A stretch of 64,000 nucleotides of DNA from Bradyrhizobium arachidis (GTDB taxonomy: Bacteria > Pseudomonadota > Alphaproteobacteria > Rhizobiales > Xanthobacteraceae): the NCBI RefSeq assembly GCF_015291705.1, contig NZ_CP030050.1, positions 3,286,001-3,350,000 of the forward strand, in the 5' to 3' direction. Numbering within the stretch: the first letter of the stretch is position 1; each line of letters starts with the position of its first letter. The notes below the pieces were generated by a model, which searched no databases, was not told the DNA's origin, and saw only the letters and a program-made list of their open reading frames with translations. Both the position numbers and the translations under genes were made by a program. This document shows positions 1-9,975 of the stretch, in pieces.

Positions 1-411
1 GGTCTGGCGCTGGCGCAGCCCAAATTGCCGGTGCTGGTCATCACCGGCGATGGCGAGATGCTGATGGGGATGGGTAGCCTCGCTACCATCGGGCTCCAGA
101 AGCCGGCCAACCTCTCCATCGTCGTTCTCGACAACGAGGCCTATGGCGAGACCGGCGGCCAGACCAGCCACACCTCCGCGGCCGCCGACCTCGTCGGCGT
201 CGCCAGGGCCTGCGGCATCAAGGACAGCCGGGCTGTCACGACCATGGCCGAGGTCGAGGCCTTCGCCAAAGCCGTCCACGACGTCTCCGCCGGGCCGCGC
301 TTTGTCAATGTGAAGATCGACAACGCCAATCTCGAGCGGATCCTGCCCACCCGGGACGGGACCTACATCCTCAACCGGATCCGCGGCGACCTTGGCTTCC
401 AGCCCATCTAG
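1..411 (+). CDS. Thiamine-diphosphate enzyme, C-terminal part (partial)
   Basis: This is the 3' end of a gene that begins before the window; the frame is open from base 1 to the TAG at 409-411. The visible part carries the ThDP/Mg-binding signature, a GDGEMLMGMG stretch followed about 25 residues later by VVLDNEAYGETGG, the usual GDG...N arrangement of the C-terminal ThDP domain. The length and the TGGQTSH segment resemble the beta-type subunit of sulfopyruvate or phosphonopyruvate decarboxylases, but the substrate cannot be decided without the N-terminal part. It would act in the cytoplasm. The fold is secure; the specific reaction is not. Confidence 0.8.
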   Translation, partial: GLALAQPKLPVLVITGDGEMLMGMGSLATIGLQKPANLSIVVLDNEAYGETGGQTSHTSAAADLVGVARACGIKDSRAVTTMAEVEAFAKAVHDVSAGPRFVNVKIDNANLERILPTRDGTYILNRIRGDLGFQPI

Positions 412-440
412 GCCGGACTTCTTCATTCCCGCGCCGTCGT

Positions 441-467
441 CGGCCTGCACGCGCCCCGTGCAGGCCG
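441..467 (+). terminator. Candidate hairpin terminator after the ThDP gene
   Basis: A perfect 11-bp stem (arms 441-451 and 457-467) closes a 5-base loop 30 bases after the stop codon. No run of T follows, so it is an imperfect intrinsic terminator and may instead protect the mRNA end. Confidence 0.45.
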
Positions 468-535
468 GGTCGATTTCCACCGATTTTACAACGCATCTAG
501 GTTGCGACGCAGCATTCTGCTTGACTTTTGCGTGG

Positions 536-551
536 GTGAGTGGTTACTCAC
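536..551. promoter_or_regulatory. Palindromic TetR operator upstream of the efflux operon
   Basis: GTGAGT at 536-541 and ACTCAC at 546-551 form a perfect 6-bp inverted repeat with a 4-base centre. It ends four bases before the ATG of the TetR gene and lies just downstream of a TTGACT (521-526) that could be a -35 box, so a bound repressor would cover the promoter. GTGAGTG/ACTCAC palindromes are typical of AcrR/TetR-type efflux repressors. Autoregulation of the tetR-RND operon is inferred. Confidence 0.65.
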
Positions 552-555
552 TAGT

Positions 556-1257
556 ATGAGCTCATTGCGAATGACGAGCGACCTGAGGCGTCAATTGATC
601 CTCGGTGCCGCAAAACGCTGCTTTGCACGACACGGGTATAACGGCACCACGACCAAGAGCGTGGCGGCCGCAGCTGCCATTTCCGAAGCGCTGCTGTTCA
701 AGCATTTCCCGTCCAAGGCGGCGCTGTACGCGGAAATCCTCAGCGACGAATGCGAGGCGGATCCGGCGCTCACCGAGCTGCTCGAACGCGAGCCGTCGAC
801 GGCGACGCTGGTCGAGCTGATCCGCGGCATGGTCGAGCATTTCCTCGAGATCGCCGACGGGCCCGACCAGGAAGAGGCGCAGCGCCTGCGACTGATGGCC
901 ACGAGCCATCTGGATGACGGCGAATTCGCCCGTTTGCTATATGCCAAGATCGAGACGCTGATCGGGGCGGTGTTCGTCACCTCACTCGAGCGCGCGGTGG
1001 CCGCCGGGGACGCGCGGCCATTCAGCGGCGATCCGCTCAACCTGTTCTGGTTCGCACATCACACGGTGATGACGGCGGCGCTGACCAGGCTGCCAGCCAC
1101 GCCTTGTCTCGCCTACGGTAAGGCTGGTGATCTCGAGCGCCAGCTCTGTGAGTTTCTCCTGAGGGGTATCGGACTTAACGACGCCGCAATTGCTTTGCAT
1201 CTGGGCCGCGCTTTGGCGCCGGGTGCCGGCAAGGCGGCGATTGCAGAAAGCGCATGA
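556..1257 (+). CDS. TetR-family repressor of the RND efflux operon
   Basis: A TetR-type regulator of 233 residues from the ATG at 556. The N-terminal helix-turn-helix is clear (KSVAAAAAISEALLFKHF), followed by an all-helical, poorly conserved ligand domain. A longer reading from TTG 502 would run through the operator palindrome, so it is rejected; ATG 571 is an alternative. The stop codon is one base before the adaptor gene's ATG, so the genes are co-transcribed and probably translationally coupled. The arrangement resembles the flavonoid-responsive TetR and BdeAB-type RND pump described in Bradyrhizobium; identity with that system is a guess from organisation and memory, not a comparison. 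Confidence 0.88.
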   Translation: MSSLRMTSDLRRQLILGAAKRCFARHGYNGTTTKSVAAAAAISEALLFKHFPSKAALYAEILSDECEADPALTELLEREPSTATLVELIRGMVEHFLEIADGPDQEEAQRLRLMATSHLDDGEFARLLYAKIETLIGAVFVTSLERAVAAGDARPFSGDPLNLFWFAHHTVMTAALTRLPATPCLAYGKAGDLERQLCEFLLRGIGLNDAAIALHLGRALAPGAGKAAIAESA

Positions 1258-1258
1258 C

Positions 1259-2449
1259 ATGAACATCGTAGCTGAACACAAGATATCGGGCGAACCGATC
1301 GACAAGGCGCCGAAGCGGCCCGTGAAGCCGGTCCGTTGGTTCATCATCGTTGGCCTGCTGCTGAGCCTGCTGGTCGGCGGTCTCGTCTGGTTCAACTATT
1401 TCCGCGGCCAGATGATCAAGCAGTTCTTTGCCAACAACAAGCCGCCGCCGGTCGCCGTCAGCGCCGCCGAGGCGAAGTCGGAGGTCGTGCCGAACCTGCT
1501 CACCGCGGTCGGCAGCCTCGTCGCCGTGCACCAGGTCGATGTCAGCGCCGACGTCAACGGCCGCGTCACCGAGATCAAGTTCGAGCCGGGTACGCGTGTC
1601 GAGGCCGGCACGCCGCTGGTGCAGCTGTTCGATGCGCCAGAGCAGGGTGATCTCGCCAATTACAAGGCGCAGTCCACCGTCGCTCAGCTGTCGCTCGACC
1701 GCGCCAAGCAGCTCGCCTCGCGCCAGTTCGGGCCGCAGGCGACCGTCGATACCGCGCAGGCCGCCTACGATCAGGCGCAGGCCGGCATCGCCAAGACCGA
1801 AGCGCTGATCTCGCAGAAGCTGGTGCGCGCGCCGTTCTCCGGCGATCTCGGCGTCCGCAAGGTCGAAGTTGGTCAATATCTGACGGCCGGCACGGCGATC
1901 GTGTCGCTGACCGATCTGTCGGAGCTGTGGGCCAACTTCACGGTGACCGAAAAGGATTCCGGCAGCCTCAAGGTCGGCCAGACTGTTCGGCTGAAGGTCG
2001 ACGCCTATCCGGGCCGCACCTTCGAGGGCAAGATCACCACGATCGAGCCGCAGATCGCCACCGACACCCGCAACATCCGCGTGCAGGCGACGATCGCCAA
2101 TCCCGAGAAGATCCTCAAGCCCGGCATGTTCGTGACCACCACGGTGGTGCTGCCCGACAAGCCGGCGGTGATCACGGTGCCGGAGACGGCGGTCGACTAC
2201 ACGCTGTACGGCGACTCGGTGTTCGTGATCGCCGAGAAGAAGGAAGAGGACGGCAAGACCAGCCTCTCCGCGGTGCGTACCTTCGTGCAGACCGGCAACC
2301 GGGTCGACGGTCGCGTCGAGATCATCAAGGGCGTGAAGCCCGGCGACAAGGTCGTCGCCGTCGGCCAGCTCAAGCTGCAATCGGGCGCGCCGGTGTCGAT
2401 TTCGACCGACCCGGCTCCGGCGATCCCGGCGCAGCCGCCGCGCTACTGA
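1259..2449 (+). CDS. RND efflux periplasmic adaptor (membrane fusion protein)
   Basis: A 396-residue HlyD/AcrA-type adaptor that links the inner-membrane RND pump to an outer-membrane channel. A single N-terminal membrane anchor spans roughly residues 26-45. It is followed by a barrel-sandwich lipoyl half-motif (VDVSADVNGRVTEIKFEPG), a short alpha hairpin rich in Q and A, the second lipoyl half (VRAPFSGDLGVRKVEVGQY), and beta-barrel and membrane-proximal domains (VPETAVDYTLYG). The ATG at 1259 is chosen because it follows the repressor stop by one base and gives a normal N-terminus; a start at 1190 would lie inside the tetR gene. No lipobox is seen. Confidence 0.93.
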   Translation: MNIVAEHKISGEPIDKAPKRPVKPVRWFIIVGLLLSLLVGGLVWFNYFRGQMIKQFFANNKPPPVAVSAAEAKSEVVPNLLTAVGSLVAVHQVDVSADVNGRVTEIKFEPGTRVEAGTPLVQLFDAPEQGDLANYKAQSTVAQLSLDRAKQLASRQFGPQATVDTAQAAYDQAQAGIAKTEALISQKLVRAPFSGDLGVRKVEVGQYLTAGTAIVSLTDLSELWANFTVTEKDSGSLKVGQTVRLKVDAYPGRTFEGKITTIEPQIATDTRNIRVQATIANPEKILKPGMFVTTTVVLPDKPAVITVPETAVDYTLYGDSVFVIAEKKEEDGKTSLSAVRTFVQTGNRVDGRVEIIKGVKPGDKVVAVGQLKLQSGAPVSISTDPAPAIPAQPPRY

Positions 2450-2517
2450 CAACATCCTCACGTGATCCGGCCCGGCCGGATCACGTCTCTTGAGACAAAG
2501 AAATCGAGATCGCCGCG

Positions 2518-5500
2518 ATGGCCTTTACCGATATTTTCATCAAGCGCCCGGTTCTGTCGGTCGTCGTCAGCCTGCTGATCCTGTTGATCGGCCTGCGCGC
2601 GGCGATGGTGCTGCCGATCCGGCAATATCCGAAGCTGTCGAACACGGTCATCAACATCACGACCGTCTATCCCGGCGCGTCCGCGGACCTGATCCAGGGC
2701 TTCATCACGACGCCGATCGAGCAGGCGGTCGCCTCCGCCGAGGGTGTGGACTACATCACCTCGTCCTCGGTGCTCGGCACCTCGACGATCCAGGTCTACA
2801 TCAAGCTGAACTTCGATCCGAACCAGGCGCTCACAGAGGTGCTGGCGAAGACGAACTCGGTGAAATACCTGATCCCGAAGGAATCCAACGACCCGATCGT
2901 CACCAAGACCACGGGCCAGACCACGGCGGTGATGTATCTCGGCTTCTCGTCCGAGGAGCTGTCGGGCTCGGCGATATCAGACTATCTGACGCGCGTGGTG
3001 CAGCCGGTGCTGTCGACCGTCGACGGCGTCGCTTCGGCCGACATCCTCGGCGGCCAGACCTTTGCGATGCGGCTGTGGCTTGATCCGGTGAAGATGGCCG
3101 GCCGTAATGTGTCGCCGGCCGACGTTGCCGCTGCCATCCAGGCCAATAACTTCCAGTCTGCGGCGGGCCAGACCAAGGGCTACCTTATCGTCTCGAACGT
3201 CTCGACGAATACCGGCCTGACCGACGTCAATCAGTTCAAGAAGATGATCGTCAAGGCCAAGGACGGCGGCTTCGTGCGGATGGAGGACATCGCCACCATC
3301 GAGCTTGCCGCCCAGAGCACGGATGCGAGCGTCGCCTTCAACGGCGAGCACGCGATCTTCATCGGCGTGCAGGCAACGCCGCAGGGCAACCCGCTGACGC
3401 TGGTGAAGGGCGTGCGCGCGCTGTTCCCCGAGCTCGAACGCAACCTGCCGCCGTCGATGAAGATGAAGGTCGCCTACGACTCGACCAAGTTCATCCAATC
3501 CTCGATCGACGAGGTGGAGAAGACGCTGGGCGAAGCGGTGATCATCGTGATCGTGGTGATCTTCCTGTTCCTGGCCTCGCTGCGCTCGGTCATCATCCCG
3601 GTCGTCACCATTCCATTGTCGATGATCGGCGTCTGCACCCTGATGCTGGCGCTGGGCTTCAGCTTCAACCTGCTGACGCTGCTGGCGATGGTGCTCGCGA
3701 TCGGCCTCGTGGTCGACGACGCCATCGTCGTGGTGGAGAACATCCACCGCCATCTGGAGGAGGGGAAGACACCGGTCCAGGCCTCGCTGCAAGGCGCGCG
3801 CGAAATCGTCGGTCCCGTCATCTCGATGACGATCACGCTGGCTGCGGTGTATGCCCCGATCGGCTTCCTCGGCGGCCTCACCGGCTCGCTGTTCCGCGAG
3901 TTTGCCTTCACGCTCGCGGGCTCGGTGATCGTGTCGGGCGTGATCGCCCTGACGCTGTCGCCGATGATGTGCTCGGTGCTGCTGAAGAACACCGAAGAGG
4001 GCCGCTTCGCCAAGATGGTCAACAAGGTGTTCGGCGCGATGACGCGCTGGTACGGCCGCAGGCTCGACCGCTCGCTCGACTACAAGGCCATCACCGGCCT
4101 GTTCGCGGTGACGATCCTCGGGCTCGTCGGCTTCCTCTACATGCACACCTCGAAGGAACTGGCGCCCGAGGAAGACCAGGGCATCGTGTTCGCGGTGACC
4201 AAGGCGCCGAAATACGCCAACATCGATTATGTCGATTACTACGGCGAGAAGCTCGACAAGGAATTCCAGAAATTCCCCGAGACCGATCTGCGCTTCGTGC
4301 TGAACGGCATCAACGGCCCGCAGGGCGGCATCGCCGGCATGCTGCTCAAGCCCTGGGAGGAGCGCAAGCGCTCGTCGATTGCGCTGAAGCCGCTGGTGCA
4401 GGCCGAGCTCTCCAAGATCGAGGGCGTGCAGGCATTCGCGTTCAACCTGCCGCCGCTGCCGGGCGGTCCGGGCGGCTTGCCGGTGCAGATGGTGATCAAC
4501 TCCACCGCAAGCTTCCAGACCGTCTATGAGCAGATGGAGAAGCTGAAGGACGCCGCGCGCAAGAGCGGCATGTTCATCGTCTCCGACAGCGACCTCGCCT
4601 ACAACCAGCCGAGCGTGGAGGTCACGATCGACCGCACCAAGGCGCAGGATCTCGGCGTCAACATGCAGAACCTCGGCTCTACGCTCGCGGTGCTGCTGGG
4701 CGGCAACTACATCAACCGCTTCAACCTCGAGGGCCGCTCCTACCAGGTGATCCCGCAGGTGCCGCGCGGCAAGCGGCTCTCGCCGGAATCGCTCGGCGGC
4801 TATTATGTGACCACCAACACCGGTCAGCAGCTGCCGCTGTCGACCGTGGTCTCGATCAAGACCAGGACCGACCCGAACTCGCTGACCCACTACAACCAGC
4901 TCAATTCGGCGACGTTCTCGGCGGTGCCGATGCCCGGTGTGACTGTCGGTGCTGCGGTCGACTTCCTCGAAGGCGAGGCCAAGAAGCTGCCGCAGGGCTT
5001 CAGCCACGACTATCTGGCGGACTCGCGTCAGTACGTGCAGGAAGGCAACCAGCTCGCGATCACCTTCGGCTTTGCGCTGATCATCATCTTCCTGGTGCTG
5101 GCGGCGCAGTTCGAGAGCTTGCGTGACCCGTTCGTGATCATGATCTCGGTGCCGATGGCGATCGTCGGCGCGCTGATCCCGCTGTTCTTCGGCGCTGCGA
5201 CCATGAACATCTACACCCAGGTCGGCCTGTTGACGCTGGTCGGCCTGATCACCAAGCACGGCATCCTGATGGTGGAGTTCGCCAACGAGCTCCAGGTCAA
5301 CGAGCGGCTCGACCGCCGCTCGGCGATCGAGATGGCGGCCCGCATCCGCCTCCGTCCGATCCTGATGACCACGGCCGCGATGGTGACCGGCCTGATCCCG
5401 CTTCTGACCGCGTCCGGCGCGGGCGCGGCCAGCCGCTTCTCGATCGGCCTGGTCGTCGTCGCCGGCATGTCGATCGGCACGCTGTTCACGCTGTTTGTGC

Positions 5501-5613
5501 TGCCCGCCGTTTACGTGGTGCTGGCGACCGACCATCGCGCGGCAGCTGATTCGGAGCGGAACAAGCAGGTCAACGCGATCGACCTGGACGCCAAGGCGCT
5601 GCGGCCGACCTGA
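2518..5613 (+). CDS. RND efflux pump inner-membrane subunit (HAE1 family)
   Basis: A 1031-residue proton-driven drug exporter of the AcrB/MexB type, of normal family length. It shows the expected duplicated plan: TM1 at the N-terminus, a large porter loop to about residue 340, TM2-6, a second porter loop, and TM8-12 near the C-terminus. The TM4 proton-relay pair is present (D400-D401 in GLVVDDAIVVVENI, matching AcrB D407/D408). It lies 68 bases after the adaptor gene, in one operon under the TetR gene. No outer-membrane factor gene follows, so the pump probably uses a shared TolC-type channel encoded elsewhere. The substrate is unknown; hydrophobic toxins or plant flavonoids are an inference from related rhizobial pumps. 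Confidence 0.95.
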   Translation: MAFTDIFIKRPVLSVVVSLLILLIGLRAAMVLPIRQYPKLSNTVINITTVYPGASADLIQGFITTPIEQAVASAEGVDYITSSSVLGTSTIQVYIKLNFDPNQALTEVLAKTNSVKYLIPKESNDPIVTKTTGQTTAVMYLGFSSEELSGSAISDYLTRVVQPVLSTVDGVASADILGGQTFAMRLWLDPVKMAGRNVSPADVAAAIQANNFQSAAGQTKGYLIVSNVSTNTGLTDVNQFKKMIVKAKDGGFVRMEDIATIELAAQSTDASVAFNGEHAIFIGVQATPQGNPLTLVKGVRALFPELERNLPPSMKMKVAYDSTKFIQSSIDEVEKTLGEAVIIVIVVIFLFLASLRSVIIPVVTIPLSMIGVCTLMLALGFSFNLLTLLAMVLAIGLVVDDAIVVVENIHRHLEEGKTPVQASLQGAREIVGPVISMTITLAAVYAPIGFLGGLTGSLFREFAFTLAGSVIVSGVIALTLSPMMCSVLLKNTEEGRFAKMVNKVFGAMTRWYGRRLDRSLDYKAITGLFAVTILGLVGFLYMHTSKELAPEEDQGIVFAVTKAPKYANIDYVDYYGEKLDKEFQKFPETDLRFVLNGINGPQGGIAGMLLKPWEERKRSSIALKPLVQAELSKIEGVQAFAFNLPPLPGGPGGLPVQMVINSTASFQTVYEQMEKLKDAARKSGMFIVSDSDLAYNQPSVEVTIDRTKAQDLGVNMQNLGSTLAVLLGGNYINRFNLEGRSYQVIPQVPRGKRLSPESLGGYYVTTNTGQQLPLSTVVSIKTRTDPNSLTHYNQLNSATFSAVPMPGVTVGAAVDFLEGEAKKLPQGFSHDYLADSRQYVQEGNQLAITFGFALIIIFLVLAAQFESLRDPFVIMISVPMAIVGALIPLFFGAATMNIYTQVGLLTLVGLITKHGILMVEFANELQVNERLDRRSAIEMAARIRLRPILMTTAAMVTGLIPLLTASGAGAASRFSIGLVVVAGMSIGTLFTLFVLPAVYVVLATDHRAAADSERNKQVNAIDLDAKALRPT

Positions 5614-5637
5614 GGCCGAAAGCAAGTTAGCCAGAGC

Positions 5638-5671
5638 GCGGCAGCGGCGGGTCCGCTGCCGCCCTTTTTTT
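5638..5671 (+). terminator. Rho-independent terminator of the RND operon
   Basis: A perfect 10-bp GC-rich stem (5638-5647 with 5653-5662, loop CGGGT) is followed by two C and seven T. It lies 24 bases after the pump stop codon and cleanly separates the efflux operon from the sensor kinase gene. Confidence 0.9.
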
Positions 5672-5753
5672 ACGTCCGCGTCCTGCGTCCGCCGTAAGGC
5701 TTAGGGCGAGCATGAGAGACAAGATCGGGCCTTCTTGCTAGATTCGGCGGGAT

Positions 5754-8333
5754 ATGACCCTTTCCCTCCATCCCGACACCCCGCAAGCCAGGACGCTGCC
5801 GAGCGCGGCCGCGGACGGCGTTGTGCCCCGCGAGGCGGCGGGGCGGGGGATCAGGACCCGGCTGTTCACCAAATATGTCGCACTGTTCGTGGCCGTCGTC
5901 GCCATCGCGCTGCTGGCCAACGGCCTGTTCGAGGTCTTCTTCTATTATCGCGAGCACAAGGCCTCGCTGATCCGGGTCCAGCATGAGCAGGCCGAGGCGG
6001 CCGCGGCCAAGATCGGCCAGTTCGTCAAGGAGATCGAGAGCCAGCTCGGCTGGACCACGCAACTGCCCTGGTCGGCAAGCTCGGTCGAACAGCGCCGGTT
6101 CGATGCGCTGCGGCTGCTGCGCCAGGTGCCCGCGATCACCGAGCTCGCCCAGGTGGACGCGACCGGCCGGGAGCGGCTGCGCGTGTCGCGGCTCGCGATG
6201 GATGCGATCGACAGCGGGATCGATCTGTCCGATGACCCCAAGTTCACCGAGGCGGTCGCCCACAAGGTCTTTTACGGACCGGTCTACTTTCGGCGGGACT
6301 CCGAGCCCTACATGACGCTGGCGCAGGCCGGGTCGCGCAAGGACGCCGGCGTCAGCATCGCGGAAGTCAATCTCAAGCTGATCTGGGACGTCGTGTCCCA
6401 GATCAAGGTCGGCCAGCACGGGCACGCCTACGTCGTCGGCCCGGAGGGCCGGCTGATCGCGCATCCCGATATCAGCCTGGTGCTGCGCAACACCGACATG
6501 TCGAACCTCGCGCAGGTGCGCGCCGCACTGGCCGGCGGCGACACCATGGGCGCGCTTGCCGAAGCGCGCAACATCCAGGGACAGAGGGTGCTGACCGCAT
6601 CGGCCCCGATCGAGCCGATGCATTGGACCATGTTCGTCGAGTTGCCGGTCGAGGAGGCGTATTCGGCGCTCTATGCTGCGCTGGAGCGGCTTGCGATCGT
6701 GCTGCTCGTCGCCTCGATCTTTGCGGTGCTTGCCGGGATTTTCCTCGCGCGCCGCATGGTTGGGCCGATCCAGGCGCTGCGCGTCGGCGCCGAGCGCATC
6801 GGCGGCGGCGATTTCGCCCAGCGCATCTCGATCAAGACCGGCGATGAGCTCGAGGGCCTTGCGGACCAGTTCAACCACATGGGCGAGCGGTTGCAGGAGT
6901 CGTATGCCGACCTCGAGCACAAGGTCGAGCAGCGGACTGCCGAATTGCGGGAAGCATTACAGCAGCAGACCGCAACCGCCGATGTGCTGAAGGTGATCAG
7001 CCGCTCGACGTTCGATTTGCAAACCGTGCTGGATACGCTGGTCGCATCGGCGGCCCGCTTGTGCGACGCGGACGAAGGAACGATCTTCCGGCCCCGCGAC
7101 GGCGTGTTTTATCTGGCGGCGAGCTGCGGCCTTGACGCGGAGCAGGAGACCAAGCTTCGGACCTTTGCTTCCGTACCTGAGCGGGGAAGTGTCGTCGGGC
7201 GTACCTTGCTCGATGGCAAGACAGTTCATGTTCCGGACGTGCAGGCGGACCCGGAATATGCACCTTCGTCCGCGCGAAGACGCTCCAACGTTCGCACGAT
7301 GCTGGGTGTTCCTCTGCTTCGGGAGGGGGCGCCCATCGGCGTGTTCGTCCTGACCCGGCATGTCGTGCGGCCCTTCAGCGAGAAGCAGATCGAGCTCGCC
7401 ACGACGTTTGCAGACCAGGCCCTCATTGCGATCGAGAATGTCCGATTGTTCGAGGAAGTGCAGGAGCGCACCAGAGAGCTGTCGCGGTCGCTCGACGATC
7501 TGCGCGCCGCCCAGGACCGCCTGATCCAGACCGAGAAGCTTGCATCGCTCGGCCAGCTCACCGCCGGCATCGCGCACGAGATCAAGAACCCGCTCAATTT
7601 CGTCAACAATTTCTCGTCGGTGTCGACCGAGTTGATCGACGAGCTCAACGAGACCCTGCAAGCCGTATCGCTCGATGCCAAGACGAAGGAGGACATCGAC
7701 GAGCTGACCGGAATGCTCAAGAGCAATCTGGAAAAGGTGGTTCAGCACGGCAAGCGCGCCGATTCCATCGTCCGGAACATGCTGCTGCATTCGCGCGAAG
7801 GCTCTGGCGAGCATCGCCCCAGCGACATCAACGCGATCGTGGAGGAGAGCCTCAATCTCGCCTATCACGGCGCGCGCGCCGAAAAGCCGGCCTTCAACGT
7901 CACGCTGAAGCGTGACTTCGATCCCGCCGCCGGCATGATCGATGTCTATCCGCAGGAGATCACCCGCGTCCTGCTCAATCTGATCTCGAACGGCTTCTAT
8001 GCGTCCGCCAAGCGCAAGGAGAGCGCGGAAGGCAGTTTCGAGCCCACCTTAAGCGCCGCCACGAAAAATCTCGGCGGCGGGGTCGAGATCCGGATACGGG
8101 ACAACGGCACCGGAATTCCGAAAGAAGTGAAGGAGAAGATGTTCAATCCCTTCTTCACCACCAAGCCGGTCGGCGAGGGCACCGGGCTCGGCCTGTCCAT
8201 GAGCCATGATATCGTCGTGAAACAGCACGGCGGCACGATCGACGTGAACACCGAACCCGGTGTATTCACCGAATTCATCATCACCCTGCCGCGCATGATG
8301 GCGGCAGGCGGCACTTCCGGAGGCAAGAGTTGA
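5754..8333 (+). CDS. Membrane sensor histidine kinase with Cache-like, HAMP and GAF domains
   Basis: An 859-residue sensor kinase. The N-terminal region holds TM1 (about residues 40-62), an extracytoplasmic Cache-like sensor (about 63-300), TM2 (about 308-328), HAMP ([20 protein letters not shown]), a coiled coil, a GAF domain (about 415-570), then a HisKA domain with phospho-acceptor H608 in HEIKNPLNF. The ATPase domain has the N box ([12 protein letters not shown]), G1 (RDNGTGIP), F box ([12 protein letters not shown]) and G2 (GLGLS). Its stop overlaps the next gene by four bases, so it is made together with the two regulators. Two sensing modules suggest it integrates an external ligand and a cytoplasmic signal; neither can be named. 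Confidence 0.93.
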   Translation: MTLSLHPDTPQARTLPSAAADGVVPREAAGRGIRTRLFTKYVALFVAVVAIALLANGLFEVFFYYREHKASLIRVQHEQAEAAAAKIGQFVKEIESQLGWTTQLPWSASSVEQRRFDALRLLRQVPAITELAQVDATGRERLRVSRLAMDAIDSGIDLSDDPKFTEAVAHKVFYGPVYFRRDSEPYMTLAQAGSRKDAGVSIAEVNLKLIWDVVSQIKVGQHGHAYVVGPEGRLIAHPDISLVLRNTDMSNLAQVRAALAGGDTMGALAEARNIQGQRVLTASAPIEPMHWTMFVELPVEEAYSALYAALERLAIVLLVASIFAVLAGIFLARRMVGPIQALRVGAERIGGGDFAQRISIKTGDELEGLADQFNHMGERLQESYADLEHKVEQRTAELREALQQQTATADVLKVISRSTFDLQTVLDTLVASAARLCDADEGTIFRPRDGVFYLAASCGLDAEQETKLRTFASVPERGSVVGRTLLDGKTVHVPDVQADPEYAPSSARRRSNVRTMLGVPLLREGAPIGVFVLTRHVVRPFSEKQIELATTFADQALIAIENVRLFEEVQERTRELSRSLDDLRAAQDRLIQTEKLASLGQLTAGIAHEIKNPLNFVNNFSSVSTELIDELNETLQAVSLDAKTKEDIDELTGMLKSNLEKVVQHGKRADSIVRNMLLHSREGSGEHRPSDINAIVEESLNLAYHGARAEKPAFNVTLKRDFDPAAGMIDVYPQEITRVLLNLISNGFYASAKRKESAEGSFEPTLSAATKNLGGGVEIRIRDNGTGIPKEVKEKMFNPFFTTKPVGEGTGLGLSMSHDIVVKQHGGTIDVNTEPGVFTEFIITLPRMMAAGGTSGGKS

Positions 8334-8719
8334 ACGTTTACATCCTGGTCGTCGATGACGAGCCCGACGTCGAGGCGCTGTTCCGGCAGCAGTTCCGGCG
8401 CGACCTGCGCGCCGGCCGTTTCCAGATGGAATTTGCGCCTTCCGCGCCCGATGCACTGAAGCTTGCCGCCGAGGTGCGCGACCCCTCGCTGATCCTGATC
8501 CTGTCGGACATCAACATGCCCGGCATGAGCGGGCTCGACATGCTGCCCAAGGTGCGCGCCGAGCATCCGGACGTTCCCGTCATCATGATCACGGCCTATG
8601 GCGATGCCGAGACGCGTCGCAAGGCCATCGAGCGCGGTGCCGTCGGGCTTTTGACCAAGCCGATCGACTTTGCGCTGCTGCGCCAGGAGATCGACACAAG
8701 GCTCGAGCGGGCGGCATGA
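8330..8719 (+). CDS. Single-domain response regulator
   Basis: A stand-alone receiver domain of 129 residues with no output domain. The acidic pocket ([11 protein letters not shown]), phospho-acceptor D60 ([11 protein letters not shown]), the conserved T/A (MITAYGD) and K (LLTKPIDF) are all present. It starts at a TTG whose last bases overlap the kinase TGA, and it ends inside an ATGA overlap with the cyclase gene. A free receiver between a kinase and a receiver-cyclase suggests a shuttle, a phosphate sink or a partner for another target such as a motor or a phosphotransferase; which one is not visible. Confidence 0.92.
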   Translation: MNVYILVVDDEPDVEALFRQQFRRDLRAGRFQMEFAPSAPDALKLAAEVRDPSLILILSDINMPGMSGLDMLPKVRAEHPDVPVIMITAYGDAETRRKAIERGAVGLLTKPIDFALLRQEIDTRLERAA

Positions 8720-9966
8720 CTGCGACCATCCTCTTCGTGGACGACGAGCCGGATCTCGAGGCGCTGGTCCTGCAGAAATTCCGCAGGCAGATCCGCGACG
8801 GGATGCTCGCCATCATGTTTGCCCGCGACGGCCTGGAGGCGCTGCAATCGCTCGAGCAGAACCCGCAGGTCGACATGGTGGTCTCCGACATCAACATGCC
8901 GCGCATGGACGGGCTATCGCTGCTGCAAAAGCTCCAGGAGGCCGAGGACAAGAAGTCGACCATCATCGTCTCGGCCTATGGCGACATGAGCAACATCCGC
9001 ACCGCGATGAACCGCGGTGCGTTCGACTTCCTCACCAAGCCGATCGACTTCGCCGACCTCGAAGCCACGATCGACAAGACTATCCGCCACATCGAGATGC
9101 TGCGCGAGGTGCGCCGCCGCCAGATGGTGGCGGAGCGGGCCCACGCCGCGCTGTCGCGCCATTTCTCGCCGGAGCTTGCCAAGCGCCTGGCGGCAAGCGG
9201 CGAGGGCGAGGGGATCGAGGTGCAGTGGCGCGAGGTCGCCACCATCTTCACCGACATCACCGGCTTCACCTCGCTGGTCGAGAGCGCGCCGCCCGAGACG
9301 CTCGGCGAGCTCCTCAACGAATATGTCGGCGGAATGACCGAGGTCGTCTTCGCGCATGAGGGGACGGTCGCGAAGATCATCGGCGATGCGCTCCAGGTGC
9401 TGTTCAATGCGCCCGGCGATCAGCCCGACTATGCGACGCGCGCGGTCGCCTGCGCCCATGATCTCGATGCCTGGGCGCAGGATTTTTGCGTGCGTCAGAG
9501 CGCCAAGGGCGTGAACTTCGGCGCCACCCGCATCGGCATTCACGCAGGTCCAGCCCTGGTCGGCAATTTCGGCGGCAACCGCTTCTTCGACTACACCGCC
9601 TATGGCGACTCCATCAACATCGCGGCGCGGCTGGAAGCCGCCAACAAGCATTTGGGCACGCGCATCTGCGTCAGCGCCAGCGTCGCCAGAGCGGCGGAGA
9701 ATTTCCAGGGCCGCCCCGTGGGCGAATTGATGCTGCGCGGACGCAGCGAGCCGTTGCGCGCCTTCGAGCCGCTGCCACAGGCCAAATTCGAGGCGTCGGA
9801 GACGGCGCTCTATTCCGAAGCGTTCGCCAAGATGGAGGCCGGCGACGTCGCCGCCATGCCGGCCTTTGCCGCGCTGGTGGGGATGCACGCCGAGGATCCG
9901 CTGGCCAGCTTTCACCTGAAGCGCCTGCTCAACGGCGCCAAGGGCATCCGCATGCAACTGGACTAG
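8716..9966 (+). CDS. Response regulator fused to a class III adenylate cyclase
   Basis: A 416-residue protein with an N-terminal receiver (phospho-acceptor D58 in [11 protein letters not shown]) joined by a helical linker to a class III nucleotide cyclase domain (about residues 165-340). Metal-binding aspartates D180 (FTDITGF) and D224 (KIIGDAL) are present, and K220 occupies the adenine-selecting lysine position. The second purine position appears to be Thr ([14 protein letters not shown]) rather than Asp, the pattern of class IIIb, bicarbonate-responsive cyclases. This favours ATP as substrate and cAMP as output. The gene overlaps the single receiver by four bases. Control by phosphorylation from the upstream kinase is inferred from context. 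Confidence 0.92.
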   Translation: MTATILFVDDEPDLEALVLQKFRRQIRDGMLAIMFARDGLEALQSLEQNPQVDMVVSDINMPRMDGLSLLQKLQEAEDKKSTIIVSAYGDMSNIRTAMNRGAFDFLTKPIDFADLEATIDKTIRHIEMLREVRRRQMVAERAHAALSRHFSPELAKRLAASGEGEGIEVQWREVATIFTDITGFTSLVESAPPETLGELLNEYVGGMTEVVFAHEGTVAKIIGDALQVLFNAPGDQPDYATRAVACAHDLDAWAQDFCVRQSAKGVNFGATRIGIHAGPALVGNFGGNRFFDYTAYGDSINIAARLEAANKHLGTRICVSASVARAAENFQGRPVGELMLRGRSEPLRAFEPLPQAKFEASETALYSEAFAKMEAGDVAAMPAFAALVGMHAEDPLASFHLKRLLNGAKGIRMQLD

Positions 9967-9975
9967 GAGTTCGAC

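Noticed and set aside
2977..5625. Long minus-strand open frame of about 880 codons opposite the RND pump
   Set aside because: Composition is rich in Arg, His, Asp and Gln, with no domain, and it mirrors the plus-strand pump gene codon for codon; it is a high-GC antisense shadow.
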